This document shows positions 25,453 to 34,310 of a DNA stretch of 64,000 nt, piece by piece. Location: the NCBI GenBank assembly GCA_035695765.1, contig DASRRI010000106.1:3395-67394 (forward strand), given 5' to 3'. The notes under the pieces are model-generated. The model had not been told where the DNA came from. It saw only the letters and a list, made by a program, of their open reading frames with translations, and searched no databases. Within the stretch, counting starts at the first letter, position 1. Every line of letters starts with the position of its first letter. A program made the translations under genes and the position numbers. The DNA is from Dongia_A sp035695765. Lineage in GTDB: Bacteria; Pseudomonadota; Alphaproteobacteria; Dongiales; Dongiaceae.

Positions 25453-26385
25453 CTATTGGCAGCTCGTCCTGCAAACCCCGCCCATCGAGGTCAGGAGCCG
25501 CACGGCCTCCTGGTTGCCTTTGGCGCGTGCGATGTCGAGCGGCGTGGCGCCATCAAACGCGGCGGGCAGATTGACGTCCGCGCCGTGCTGGGCCAGCAGG
25601 GTCGCGATCTGCGCGACCACGGCAGGCGGCAGGTTGTCGGCGCCGAAAATGAGATTGTGCAGAGGCGCGCCACCCTTGGGCCGCATGGCGTTTGCATCGG
25701 CGCCGGCGCGCAGCAAGCTGGTGACCAGCGGAACCGTGAACTCCGCCGGCCGCGCCAACACCGCGCGGTGCAAAGGTGTCGAGCCCTGCTGGTCGAGCGC
25801 ATTCACATTGGCGCCCGCCGCGATCAGCTGCTGCACGATGGCAAGGTCGCCGCCCTTGATCGCCATGAAGATCGGCGAAGCCGGATTGCCGCCATCGCCG
25901 GCTTCGCTCGGCGCGTTCAGCTCGGCACCCTTCGCAACCAGCGCCGCGATGATGTCCGGCTGCTTCAAGTAGACGGCATAAGACAGCACCGACTTGCCCG
26001 TGGTGTCGCGCGCGTTGGGGTTGGCGCCGGCATTGATGAGCGCGATGGTCGCCGGCCGGCTGCCGACCGACATGGCGGTGATGATCAGCGGATCGCCGCG
26101 ATGATCATTGGCGTTGGCGTTGGCGCCGAGACCCAGCATCGTGTCGATGAGCAGCTGGTTCTGCAGCACCAATGCGCGATAGAGCGGCACGCGCCCTTCA
26201 TTGTTGGGCTGGTTGACATCGGCGCCTTCATTGATGGCGCTGCGCAACGCCGTCGCATCCTGCGCGTTGATGGCGGCCCACATCTTGTCGGTCGGCGTCT
26301 CCGCTTCTGCCGGCGCGGCAAAGGGGCCGATCAGGAGGATGAGGGTGATGATGCGGCGAAACAAACGGACAAGTGCAGTTTTCAT
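25453..26385 (-). CDS. Exported ankyrin-repeat protein
   Basis: 310 residues. A cleavable signal peptide (residues 1-29, ending AAPAEAE) is followed by about seven ankyrin repeats such as DVNQPNNEGRVPLYRALVLQ, NANANDHRGDPLIITAMSVG and NVNALDQQGSTPLHRAVLAR. Ankyrin repeats bind proteins, and a periplasmic location is implied by the signal. The protein ends SMGGVCRTSCQ, with two Cys that could form a disulfide. It is convergent with the cyclase gene. Partner unknown. Confidence 0.85.
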   Translation of the reverse strand: MKTALVRLFRRIITLILLIGPFAAPAEAETPTDKMWAAINAQDATALRSAINEGADVNQPNNEGRVPLYRALVLQNQLLIDTMLGLGANANANDHRGDPLIITAMSVGSRPATIALINAGANPNARDTTGKSVLSYAVYLKQPDIIAALVAKGAELNAPSEAGDGGNPASPIFMAIKGGDLAIVQQLIAAGANVNALDQQGSTPLHRAVLARPAEFTVPLVTSLLRAGADANAMRPKGGAPLHNLIFGADNLPPAVVAQIATLLAQHGADVNLPAAFDGATPLDIARAKGNQEAVRLLTSMGGVCRTSCQ

Positions 26386-26697
26386 CGTGGCGTCAGGTCC
26401 CAAAGGCGAACGTCTTCATAATGCAGCCGGCCCGCAGCTGCATAGCTCTTATTCATGCCCGTGTAAGATGAGAAAACGGTCGAAATCCCGGGCCGAGGAA
26501 CACTCCGCCCGGGATCCCGGCACAGATCCGAGAGCCTCCCACAGCTCTTCTGCCGCCGGCTTTCCAGAGGCTTGGCGGCGCGGCGTTTCTCCTCTCGGAC
26601 AAACGCGCCAGCCAGCACATGAACGGAAGCGCCGCATCGCCTCAAGACACGTGCGCGCGAGCCAGCCTTGGCAGCGCTAACATCACGGTATCTTGCA
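26386..26697. other. Gene-free spacer with a 9-bp hairpin
   Basis: 312 bases. ATCCCGGGC (26485-26493) and GCCCGGGAT (26507-26515) form a perfect 9-bp stem with a 13-base loop, with a further CCCGG downstream. It lies downstream of the ATP-grasp gene and upstream of the ankyrin gene, both on the minus strand, so it may be a terminator (no U-tract) or a leader structure. A minus-strand reading frame over it has no recognisable protein features. Confidence 0.45.
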
Positions 26698-28152
26698 TCA
26701 TAAGCTCTTGCCGCCGGCGTCTCCGCGCAGATGAAACGCCATCAGCTCCCCGAATCGCTGATTACCGAGCGGCTCGCGGCTGACGCGTTGGTGCATGTCG
26801 GTGTCGGGGCCGCCATTGGCTTCGACGATGGCGGGGCCGTCTTCCAGGATCGCCATGTCCCAGCCGACGATGTGGCGGTCGGCGAACGAGGCATGGGCGC
26901 GCTCGGCCAGTGCACGCGTCTCCGCCCATAGCGGCAGGATGCGCCCTTCGATCTGGCCTCCTGTGTCGGGATGCTGTGACTTCCAGCCATGGCGCGGCTT
27001 GAGACCCCAATCGGTCGCGGCGCCGAGCCTGCCGTTTGCAACATCGATCGGCGCGGCGATGCCGCCGGCGTGGAAATTGTCGACCTGCCGGTTGTCGCCC
27101 ACCGCCATGCGGAACAAGGCGCAGACCGCTTCGTAGCCGCCCGTTTCATTCCGCATGGTGACGATGCGCGCGGTGCACAGCGCGCCGTTGCTGAGGTCGG
27201 CGATGGCGGAGTGGTTGCGCGCGCGCGGCTGCACCAGCAGCGTCTTTTTGCGGGATAAACTCGCAAGATGCGTCAGCAGATCCGGCGGCGACAGCAGCGC
27301 GTTGTCCTGCAGCCGGTAGCCGTCATCGCTGCGCTGCCACATGCCGGCGCCTTCGCCGCCACGGCCGCGCGCCGGCTTCACGAACAAATCCTGAGCCAGC
27401 AGTCGATCCAGCGTCACGTGCTGCAGCTGCATCCTGCCCGCTTTCAGGATCGCAAGAGTCGGCAGGGTCCGGATGCCGGCCTTGCGGCAGCGTTTCAGGA
27501 ACGCGATCTTGTTCTGCGTCGGCGACCGGCGCATCTGCCGCACGCCCTGGCGCAGGATATAGAGCAATCCGTTCTTCAGCTCGAAACGGTGGATGTAGTG
27601 CGGCGCCTTCGCCTGCTGCGCAGGATCGAACATCTCGAACATGTAGTACCAGGGCGGCAGCATGCCGTAGCGCGCCGCGAACCAGATCTGCTCGATTACC
27701 TGCTGCCTGATGCTCTTCGCGAAGTTCCGGCGGATCGCGGCGCCGTTCAGCCAGCTCGACCAGGCCGTGATCGCCAGCACGATCGGCAGCCAGGCGAGCA
27801 GCGCCAGCAGCAGGCCGGCCTTGCCCAGCGCTCCCTGCATGCGCCACAGCGCGCGCAGATAAGTCTTGTGCACCGTGCTCGCCCAGGAGCCATCGCCCGC
27901 GCGCCAAGCCCAGAGCAAGGGCAGGGGCGTTACGAGGTACGCGCGGACCGGCCGGGCGCTGCCCCGCTCCAGCCAATGCACGAAGCGGTAGGTGCGGCGC
28001 ACCAGCTGGTCGTCGCCCGCATCGTCGCGGGCGAGGGCGCCATAGATGGCCGGCACATCGGCGCGCAGCACGTCGCGCAGCCGCAGCCTGCGGCTGATCT
28101 TTCGATATAAGCGGGGCGTTCCCGCGGCTCCATCCGGCACGTCCAAAACCAC
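26698..28152 (-). CDS. Sugar-transfer-associated ATP-grasp protein
   Basis: 484 residues. The C-terminal 280 residues match the ATPgrasp_ST family: LLAQDLFVKPARGRGGEGAG (ATP-binding Lys and glycine loop), GALCTARIVTMRNETGGYE, VDNFHAGGIAAPID, and GWDMAILEDGPAIVEANGGP with the metal-binding Glu and Asn. Such proteins sit in exopolysaccharide loci and are predicted to ligate amino acids or amines to sugars. The N-terminal half has one hydrophobic helix (about 115-135), suggesting membrane association. No polysaccharide genes adjoin it. The GTG start at 28152 is not certain. Confidence 0.8.
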   Translation of the reverse strand: MVLDVPDGAAGTPRLYRKISRRLRLRDVLRADVPAIYGALARDDAGDDQLVRRTYRFVHWLERGSARPVRAYLVTPLPLLWAWRAGDGSWASTVHKTYLRALWRMQGALGKAGLLLALLAWLPIVLAITAWSSWLNGAAIRRNFAKSIRQQVIEQIWFAARYGMLPPWYYMFEMFDPAQQAKAPHYIHRFELKNGLLYILRQGVRQMRRSPTQNKIAFLKRCRKAGIRTLPTLAILKAGRMQLQHVTLDRLLAQDLFVKPARGRGGEGAGMWQRSDDGYRLQDNALLSPPDLLTHLASLSRKKTLLVQPRARNHSAIADLSNGALCTARIVTMRNETGGYEAVCALFRMAVGDNRQVDNFHAGGIAAPIDVANGRLGAATDWGLKPRHGWKSQHPDTGGQIEGRILPLWAETRALAERAHASFADRHIVGWDMAILEDGPAIVEANGGPDTDMHQRVSREPLGNQRFGELMAFHLRGDAGGKSL

Positions 28153-28332
28153 CTCAAGGCACGCATTGAGCGCCGCTGTAATGACTGAAAAGCTGGCGGA
28201 ATCAAAGGCCTTATCGGGTCGCAGCCAATCGCGGCGGCGAGATGGAGCAGGCCCGCCGGTTCAGGATATTTCCTAAAATCCCCTTAAAATCCCGAGCGAT
28301 AGTCCTTGCGTGAACAGAGCTGTAGGCCCAAC

Positions 28333-28341
28333 TTATCCACA
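28333..28341 (+). other. Perfect DnaA box 9-mer
   Basis: TTATCCACA matches the strict DnaA box consensus, 30 bases upstream of a small gene, beside an AT-rich stretch with two CTTAAAATCCC-like repeats (about 28276-28297). It is a single box, not a cluster, so it is not on its own an origin. It may be a DnaA regulatory site. Confidence 0.4.
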
Positions 28342-28370
28342 GGCGCTCTCTTTGCTTGTAGAGAGGTTGC

Positions 28371-28592
28371 ATGAACGTCATGACCCAAGTTGCCGGCATG
28401 GCCGCGTCAGTCGAAGCGGCGCGCATGGCGGGTATCCAGCAGGCGAGCTCGAGTGCGGCCGCCGCCACCGTCCAGCGCGAGGCCAATCGCGCCGCGGCGG
28501 AAGCGGACGTGCGCGAGACCGAAGCCGTGCAGGAGACCGGGGAAAAAGCCGGATCGTCCGCGACGGGCCGGCGCGTCAACATCACCGTTTAA
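28371..28592 (+). CDS. Small Ala-rich helical protein, unknown function
   Basis: 73 residues, MNVMTQVAGMAASVEAARMA at the start, then Ala, Glu and Arg-rich sequence expected to be mostly helical, ending TGRRVNITV. A good ribosome site (GAGAGGTTGC) precedes the ATG, and composition and codon use look like a real gene. It has no recognised domain. Neighbours give no hint of a role. Confidence 0.5.
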   Translation: MNVMTQVAGMAASVEAARMAGIQQASSSAAAATVQREANRAAAEADVRETEAVQETGEKAGSSATGRRVNITV

Positions 28593-28861
28593 CGCCGCTG
28601 CCGGCCTCTCCCTAGGGCTGGTTGCGAGGGCAGCATGAACGAGAAGGCTCCGTGCGAACGGGGCCTTTTGCGTGTGCGCTGTGCAGCACCGCCGGCCAAT
28701 GCCTGCCTTCTCGCCAGTCGTCGCTCGCACTATGCGCTGGATTGCCGACATGTCATCTCGCTCCATGGTGCCAGCGCTTCGGGCGGATGGTCGGGTTCTT
28801 TCTCAACGCGCATGCGCGGGGCAAGGCGACGCTCACCGCCGCATACGGCCGGTGAGGGACC

Positions 28862-29365
28862 TCAGCCGAGCCTGCCGCTGATGAAATCCTGCATGCTGTA
28901 GCTCTTTGCCGCGCTGACATCGATCAAATCGACACCGCTGGGCTTGAAGACGATCATCTTGTTGATGCTGGGGAAGTGGCCGATATCGTACGGCGTGTCC
29001 TCGCCGCCGGTGAGATAGACGAGGTCGCGCGTGCCGGTGTTGACGATGGTGTGGGCCTTGCCGTTGAGCGGGAAGGCGATGAAGTCGCCGGCCGCGACCT
29101 TGATCTTCTCATCGCCGATCTGCGCGGTCCCGTCGCCTTCGACGATATAGCTCCATTCCTCCTGCACCGAATGGCGGTGCAGCATGAAGGCTTCCTTGCC
29201 CGGCGGCACGCGCAGCATGTTGACGTGCGCGCGCTGCAGGCCGGCTGGCCGGCTCAGCTGGATGAACTGCGCCTGCGAATTCGGATTGAGCGGATGGCGG
29301 AAAGGCCAACCGGCATCGGGCCCGAGTTGCTTGGTGCGGATCACTGGATTGGGCTCATCACTCAT
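28862..29365 (-). CDS. Cupin domain protein
   Basis: 167-residue single cupin. Motif 1 is HRHSVQEEWSYIVEGDGTAQ (two His and a Glu as metal ligands) and motif 2 is GDFIAFPLNGKAHTI. Related proteins bind metal and act as isomerases, dioxygenases or storage-like sensors. The start ATG has an AGGAGAGGCA ribosome site. It is divergent from the ATPase at 29627. Substrate unknown. Confidence 0.83.
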   Translation of the reverse strand: MSDEPNPVIRTKQLGPDAGWPFRHPLNPNSQAQFIQLSRPAGLQRAHVNMLRVPPGKEAFMLHRHSVQEEWSYIVEGDGTAQIGDEKIKVAAGDFIAFPLNGKAHTIVNTGTRDLVYLTGGEDTPYDIGHFPSINKMIVFKPSGVDLIDVSAAKSYSMQDFISGRLG

Positions 29366-29626
29366 GACTGCCTCTCCTGGTTCGGTCGAATATCAGACAA
29401 GACTTATGCAATATGCTGTCAATTCATGTCAGCAAGGTGAGATGGCCAGCATTTGAGCCGGTTTCCCGGCAATTTGATTCTTCGCACTGCCAAGCGCCAC
29501 CGCGCAAGCACGCTCAATTCTTAACTCAGCCGAAACCAGCGCCATGCATTTTGGTCGCGCTGCGAACTCGCGACCCGCCGGGCTGGGCGGCGGGCCGCCA
29601 ATGAAATGTGACAGAAGAGGGCCGTT

Positions 29627-31093
29627 ATGAGTTTTGGGGATATCTTGGTGGCGAAGGGCTTGGCCTCGCCAGACGACATCGTCCGCGCTGTCGATCATCA
29701 GAAGACCAATGGCGGCAGGATCGGCGAAAGCCTGGTCGCGCTCGGCATCGTGACGCAGGAGCAGGTCACCGAAGTGATCAGCGACGTCCCGCCGGCGCCG
29801 CTCAATGTCGACGATACCGGCATCGATCCGGTGTTCCTGCTGCAATTGATGCTGAAGGGCATGTTCACCGAGCGGATGGAGCTGCCCTCGCAGCTGTCCG
29901 AAGCGCTGAAGCTTTCCGCCGGCATCATCAACAAGCTGCTCACCGACGCGAAGGACCGCAAGCTGGTGGAGACGCTGGGCGCCGCGATCGGGGGCGGCGG
30001 CGCGATTCCCGAAATGCGCCATGCCTTGACCAAGGCCGGCCGCGAGTGGACCCAGGAAGCGATCGAGAACAGCCAGTATTTCGGCCCCGCGCCGGTTTCG
30101 CTCGACGCGTGGCAGGCCCGCATCCTGCGCCAGCGCGTCACCAACGAAGTGATCTCGCGCCGGCGGCTGGAGCAGGCGTTCGAAGGGCTGGTAATGCCCG
30201 AACGCTTCCTGATGCGCCTCGGCCCCGCGATCAATTCGGGCAACCCGATGCTGATCTATGGACCGGCGGGCAACGGCAAGACGACGGTCGCGGAGATCAT
30301 CGGCAAGGTCTTCGAGAACGTGATCTTCGTGCCCTATTGCGTGGAGATCGGCGGCGAGATCATGAAGGTGTACGACCCGACCATCCACCGCTCGGTGGAA
30401 GGGTCGAGCGGGGTCGAGACCAACACGGGCGTACGCGTTGGCCCGATCGACCGGCGCTGGGTGCCATGCTACCGGCCCCTGGTCATCACGGGCGGCGAGC
30501 TCACGCTCGAGATGCTCGACCTCAAGTTCAATCCGATCGCGAAGTTCTACGAGGCGCCGCTGCATGTGAAGGCGCTCAACGGCACGTTCCTGATCGACGA
30601 TTTCGGCCGGCAGCTTGCGAAGCCGGAGCAGATCCTCAATCGCTGGATCGTCCCGCTCAACAGCCGCGTCGATTATCTCAGCCTGCACAGCGGCAAGAGC
30701 GTCAAGATCCCGTTCGACGAGATCGTGATCTTCTCCACCAACATGCATCCGAACGACCTGATGGACCCGGCCTTCCAGCGCCGTATCAGCTACAAGCTCG
30801 AGACGCTGGAGCCGCCGGAGGAGCTCTACAAGAAGGTCTTCAAGATGATGTCGGCGAAACAGGGGTTGGAGCTGCCGGAGAGCATCTATCAGCAGGTGAT
30901 CGAATCCATCCGCGCAGTCGAAGCACCGCTCGCTTATTTCCAGCCCAAATTCATCGTCGAGCAGGTGCTCGCCTCCTGCAAGTTCGAAGGTATCAAGCCG
31001 CAGTACACGCCGCAGAACACCGAGGACGCTCTCAGCAACCTTTTCATCCAGAGCACCAAGAACAAGCACATGGGTGTCATGCGGAGCGATTGA
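29627..31093 (+). CDS. AAA ATPase with N-terminal MshEN/GspE-N domain
   Basis: 488 residues. Residues 1-50 (FGDILVAKGLASPDDIVRAV ... RIGESLVALGIVTQEQV) match the MshEN/GspE N-terminal fold, which binds c-di-GMP in some ATPases. Residues about 195-430 are an AAA+ core: Walker A GPAGNGKT, Walker B FLIDDFGR, sensor 1 IFSTNMHP and an arginine finger region PAFQRRISYK. It is not a classical GspE, PilB or PilT, since the secretion-ATPase Asp and His boxes are absent. It could be a regulated AAA motor or chaperone controlled by a nucleotide signal. The ATG follows AGAGGGCCGTT. It stands alone. Confidence 0.75.
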   Translation: MSFGDILVAKGLASPDDIVRAVDHQKTNGGRIGESLVALGIVTQEQVTEVISDVPPAPLNVDDTGIDPVFLLQLMLKGMFTERMELPSQLSEALKLSAGIINKLLTDAKDRKLVETLGAAIGGGGAIPEMRHALTKAGREWTQEAIENSQYFGPAPVSLDAWQARILRQRVTNEVISRRRLEQAFEGLVMPERFLMRLGPAINSGNPMLIYGPAGNGKTTVAEIIGKVFENVIFVPYCVEIGGEIMKVYDPTIHRSVEGSSGVETNTGVRVGPIDRRWVPCYRPLVITGGELTLEMLDLKFNPIAKFYEAPLHVKALNGTFLIDDFGRQLAKPEQILNRWIVPLNSRVDYLSLHSGKSVKIPFDEIVIFSTNMHPNDLMDPAFQRRISYKLETLEPPEELYKKVFKMMSAKQGLELPESIYQQVIESIRAVEAPLAYFQPKFIVEQVLASCKFEGIKPQYTPQNTEDALSNLFIQSTKNKHMGVMRSD

Positions 31094-31263
31094 GATGATT
31101 GCACCGATAGTTCAGCCGTCCTAGCGGAGAGATTCAATCAGATCGGCCTGACATTGAGTGTTGTCACGGTCGGTATTTCCGGTACACTGCGCCAACTCAA
31201 ATCATGTCTGAAGGCATCACGCCCTGCGGCGGATTTTGCCTGGGTCGAAGGTGCCCTCCGTTG

Positions 31264-31288
31264 GAGACGCTCTAGCTGCGTCTCTTTT
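31264..31288 (+). terminator. Rho-independent terminator-like hairpin
   Basis: GAGACGC-N7-GCGTCTC is a perfect 7-bp stem followed by TTTT. It would end the ATPase transcript, or act as an attenuator in the SBP56 leader. Confidence 0.65.
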
Positions 31289-31293
31289 CACAG

Positions 31294-31317
31294 GAGGCCG
31301 CCGATCATCGCGGCCTC
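31294..31317 (+). promoter_or_regulatory. Second hairpin in the SBP56 leader
   Basis: GAGGCCGC-N8-GCGGCCTC forms a perfect 8-bp stem directly after the T-run and 17 bases before the SBP56 start codon, close to its AGGGAGG ribosome site. It may affect translation or RNA stability. Confidence 0.45.
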
Positions 31318-31334
31318 AGCAGGGAGGACGAGAC

Positions 31335-32729
31335 ATGGCATCCTGGAAACCCGATCCGACTTTCTATCCCTCACCGCGCATGGCGATGAAGGCTCCACCC
31401 GAGACGCTGGCCTATGTCGCGTCCTTCGACCCGAAGCGGCAGGTGCCCGACGGGATCGCGATCGTCGACGTCGATCCGAAATCGGCGACGTACTCGAAGA
31501 TCGTCAACAACGTCGCGATGCCGAACGCCGGGGACGAGCTGCATCATTTCGGCTGGAACGCCTGCTCATCGTGCCTGTGTCCCAACGCTCCGCATCCCCA
31601 TATGGAGCGGCGTTACCTGATCGTGCCGGGCCTGCGCTCCTCGCGCATCCACGTGCTCGACACCAAGCCGGACCCTGCAAAGCCGAGTATCGTCAAGGTG
31701 ATCGAGCCGGCGGAAGTCGCCGAGCGGTCCGGCTATACCAGGCCGCATACGATCCATTGCGGCCCGGAAGGAATCTATGTCGCGGCGCTGGGCAACGCGG
31801 AAGGGAAACGGCCGGGCGGCGTGTTCCTGATGGATCACGAGAGCTTCGACATTCGCGGCAGGTGGGAGATCGATCGCGGCGAGCAGGAGCTCGCCTACGA
31901 TGCCTGGTGGCATCTCGGTCACGACACTTTGGTTACCAGCGAATGGGGCACGCCCGATACGTTCGAGGAGGGGCTGGTGCCGGAAATACTGCTCGGCGCG
32001 AAATATGGCCGGCGCCTGCATTTCTGGGACCTGCATACGCGCAAGCACCAGCAGACGATCGATTTCGGCGACAAGTATCAGCTGGTGTTCGAGCTGCGGC
32101 CCGCGCACGACCCGACCAAGGCCTATGGCTTCGTCAATTGCGTGCTCAGCCTGGCGGACCTTTCCTCGTCGATCTGGGTGTGGCACCGCGACGGCAACAA
32201 GTGGGCCGTCACCAAGATCATCGAAATTCCGGCCGAGCCAGCCGATCCCGATCAATTGCCGCCGATGCTCAAGGGCTTCAAGGCCGTTCCGCCGCTGGTC
32301 ACCGACATCGATCTCTCGATGGATGACAAGTTCCTCTACGTCGCCTGCTGGGGCACTGGCGATCTGCATCAGTACGACGTCTCCGACCCCTTGAAGCCGA
32401 AGCTCGCCGGCAAGGTGCGGATCGGCGGAATCGTTTCGCGTGCCTCGCACCCCGGCGCCAAGGGTCAGGCGCTCAACGGCGGCCCGCAGATGGTGGAGGT
32501 CAGCCGCGACGGCAGGCGGGTCTACTTCACCAACTCGCTCTACGGGGTCATCGACGAACAGTTCTATCCGGACGGCGTGCATGGCTGGATGGTCAAGCTG
32601 GACGCCAAGCCGGAAGGCGGCATTGCCTTCGACAAGGAATTCTTCGTCGATTGGCCCACGCCGCACCGGCCTCACCAGGTCAGGCTGCAGGGTGGCGATT
32701 GCTCGTCGGATTCCTATTGCTACCCGTGA
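31335..32729 (+). CDS. Methanethiol oxidase / selenium-binding protein SBP56 family
   Basis: 464 residues. Family-defining segments are FGWNACSSCLCPNAPHPHME (putative copper-binding Cys/His), RPHTIHCGPEGIYVAALGN, AWWHLGHDTLVTSEWGTP, GKVRIGGIVSRASHP and the C-terminal PHRPHQVRLQGGDCSSDSYC. In bacteria and humans this family oxidises methanethiol to formaldehyde, H2S and H2O2. The ATG follows AGGGAGGACGAGAC. A polytopic membrane protein follows 46 bases downstream. Products would suit the organism's C1 and formate oxidation, but that link is inference. Periplasmic export is not supported by a signal peptide. Confidence 0.9.
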   Translation: MASWKPDPTFYPSPRMAMKAPPETLAYVASFDPKRQVPDGIAIVDVDPKSATYSKIVNNVAMPNAGDELHHFGWNACSSCLCPNAPHPHMERRYLIVPGLRSSRIHVLDTKPDPAKPSIVKVIEPAEVAERSGYTRPHTIHCGPEGIYVAALGNAEGKRPGGVFLMDHESFDIRGRWEIDRGEQELAYDAWWHLGHDTLVTSEWGTPDTFEEGLVPEILLGAKYGRRLHFWDLHTRKHQQTIDFGDKYQLVFELRPAHDPTKAYGFVNCVLSLADLSSSIWVWHRDGNKWAVTKIIEIPAEPADPDQLPPMLKGFKAVPPLVTDIDLSMDDKFLYVACWGTGDLHQYDVSDPLKPKLAGKVRIGGIVSRASHPGAKGQALNGGPQMVEVSRDGRRVYFTNSLYGVIDEQFYPDGVHGWMVKLDAKPEGGIAFDKEFFVDWPTPHRPHQVRLQGGDCSSDSYCYP

Positions 32730-32775
32730 GGCGCGCTGCCGTATGCGACGCGAGCCGTGTCGGAGCGCAGACTGA

Positions 32776-33408
32776 GTGAGCGATTACTGGCCCTGGCTGG
32801 TCCTGGCAGGGCTCGGCGCCTTCCATGGCCTGAACCCTGCCATGGGCTGGCTGTTCGCCGTCGCGCTTGGCCTGCACCGCAACAGCCGCATCGTCATCGT
32901 CGAGGCGCTGCCGGCAATCGCTATGGGGCACGCCGTCTCGATCGCGCTGGTCGCCGGCACGGTCGTGCTGGCGGGAATCGCCATCGAGGCGCATGCGCTG
33001 CTGGCGGGCAGCGGCATTCTGCTGATCGGCTGGGCGATCTTTCATCAGCTCTACGGCCACCGCCAGCGGGTCCGCATCGGCATGCGCACGGGCCTCGCCG
33101 GGCTTGCGCTCTGGTCGTTCCTGATGGCGACCGCCCATGGCGCCGGGCTGATGGTATTGCCGGCGCTGATCCCGCTCTGCCTCGCCAACTCTCCGCTCGG
33201 GGAAATCGCGGCGCAGGGCTCGGTTGGAATTACGCTGGCGGCCGTCGGCATCCACACTGCTGCGATGCTGGTGGTCACTGGCGTGATCGCGATCGCCGTC
33301 CGCGAATGGCTGGGCTTGGCGGTGCTGCGCAGCGCCTGGATCAATTTTGACCTGATCTGGACGGCCGGGCTGGTGCTGGCCGGCGTTATCCTGCTGCTGT
33401 CGGCGTGA
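32776..33408 (+). CDS. Polytopic membrane protein next to SBP56
   Basis: 210 residues with about six transmembrane helices. GAFHGLNPAMGWLFAVALGL carries His and is reminiscent of the HxxxxNP motif of NicO/UreJ-type metal and small-molecule transporters; the second half contains ATAHGAGLMVLPALIPLC. It is not a secure member of any family. It starts at GTG 46 bases after SBP56 and may transport a metal cofactor or sulfur compound for it. Confidence 0.62.
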   Translation: MSDYWPWLVLAGLGAFHGLNPAMGWLFAVALGLHRNSRIVIVEALPAIAMGHAVSIALVAGTVVLAGIAIEAHALLAGSGILLIGWAIFHQLYGHRQRVRIGMRTGLAGLALWSFLMATAHGAGLMVLPALIPLCLANSPLGEIAAQGSVGITLAAVGIHTAAMLVVTGVIAIAVREWLGLAVLRSAWINFDLIWTAGLVLAGVILLLSA

Positions 33409-33423
33409 GACCACACGGCGCGT

Positions 33424-34293
33424 TCATCCGTCGTAGCCGACCTGTTGGTTGAAGAACGAGCCGGTCGAAGGGCGCTGCGGCAGTTGCAGTTCGAACGGCA
33501 CGGAGCGCACACGGCCCGTTCGCTCGCCACGCACCAGCAGGCCCTCGTGCTTGCTGGGCAGCGGGTTGGGCGAGAGCGGGATGGCATCCTCCGCGGAATA
33601 GACGGCGATGAAGAGGCGGCGCGGCCTGGTGCCGAGATTCGGGCCGGAGGAATGGCCGGCACGGGTGTGCATCAGGCAGACGCTGCCGGCTTTCATGGCG
33701 AAGACCTTTGCCTCCTTGGCCCAGGCCGCTGATTCGCGTTCGCCCGCGACGCCGGTGAATTGGCCGTTATGCCAGAGACCGGCGAGGCCGTGCTTGTGAG
33801 AGCCGAGCGCCGCGATCAGCGGGCCGTTGGTCTCATCGACATCATCCAGCGCCAGCAGAGCGGTCACCAGATCGTCGTTGCTGTGCGGCGTGAAGGGGAA
33901 GTCCTGGTGCCACTTCACTTCGGTACCGGCGCCGGGCAGCTTGGCGTTGATCTTGGAGTGGTGGAACTTGACGTTCGGGCCGATCAGGTCCGCGATCATG
34001 TCGGGGATGCGGGAGTTCGTCACGACATCGAGATAGGATTCTGAAATCTCAGTCGGCGAATTGACCCGCCGAAGCAGGGGCGCCGCGCGCGTATGGCCGG
34101 GTATCTGCAGATCGAAGCGCGGGCGGCCGTCGATCATCACGCCGTAGTTCTTGTCGTGATCCCGGCTTTCCTCCCACCAGGCGTCGAACTCCGCCCGGAG
34201 CGCTGAGAGCTGCGCGGGCGTGACGGCGTCGTCCGCGACGATGGTGCCGTCGCGGTGGAAGGAATCGATCAAATCATGCGGCAGGCAGGGCAA
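33424..34293 (-). CDS. Phytanoyl-CoA dioxygenase (PhyH) family 2OG-Fe(II) oxygenase
   Basis: 289 residues. The iron facial triad is His129 and Asp131 in KWHQDFPF, and the distal His214 in HTRAGHSSGPN, with the 2-oxoglutarate-binding Arg nearby (RPRRLFIAVY). PhyH proteins hydroxylate varied small molecules, and the substrate here is unknown. It is the last gene of a three-gene minus-strand operon with the oxygenase at 34311 (17 bases away) and the alcohol dehydrogenase. Convergent with the membrane protein gene. Confidence 0.85.
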   Translation of the reverse strand: MPCLPHDLIDSFHRDGTIVADDAVTPAQLSALRAEFDAWWEESRDHDKNYGVMIDGRPRFDLQIPGHTRAAPLLRRVNSPTEISESYLDVVTNSRIPDMIADLIGPNVKFHHSKINAKLPGAGTEVKWHQDFPFTPHSNDDLVTALLALDDVDETNGPLIAALGSHKHGLAGLWHNGQFTGVAGERESAAWAKEAKVFAMKAGSVCLMHTRAGHSSGPNLGTRPRRLFIAVYSAEDAIPLSPNPLPSKHEGLLVRGERTGRVRSVPFELQLPQRPSTGSFFNQQVGYDG

Positions 34294-34310
34294 GCTGGCC
34301 TCCTCGAGCG

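Noticed and set aside
26389..26645. Minus-strand reading frame of about 87 residues
   Set aside because: Runs through the hairpin spacer, shows no domain or ribosome site, and composition looks like non-coding GC-rich sequence.
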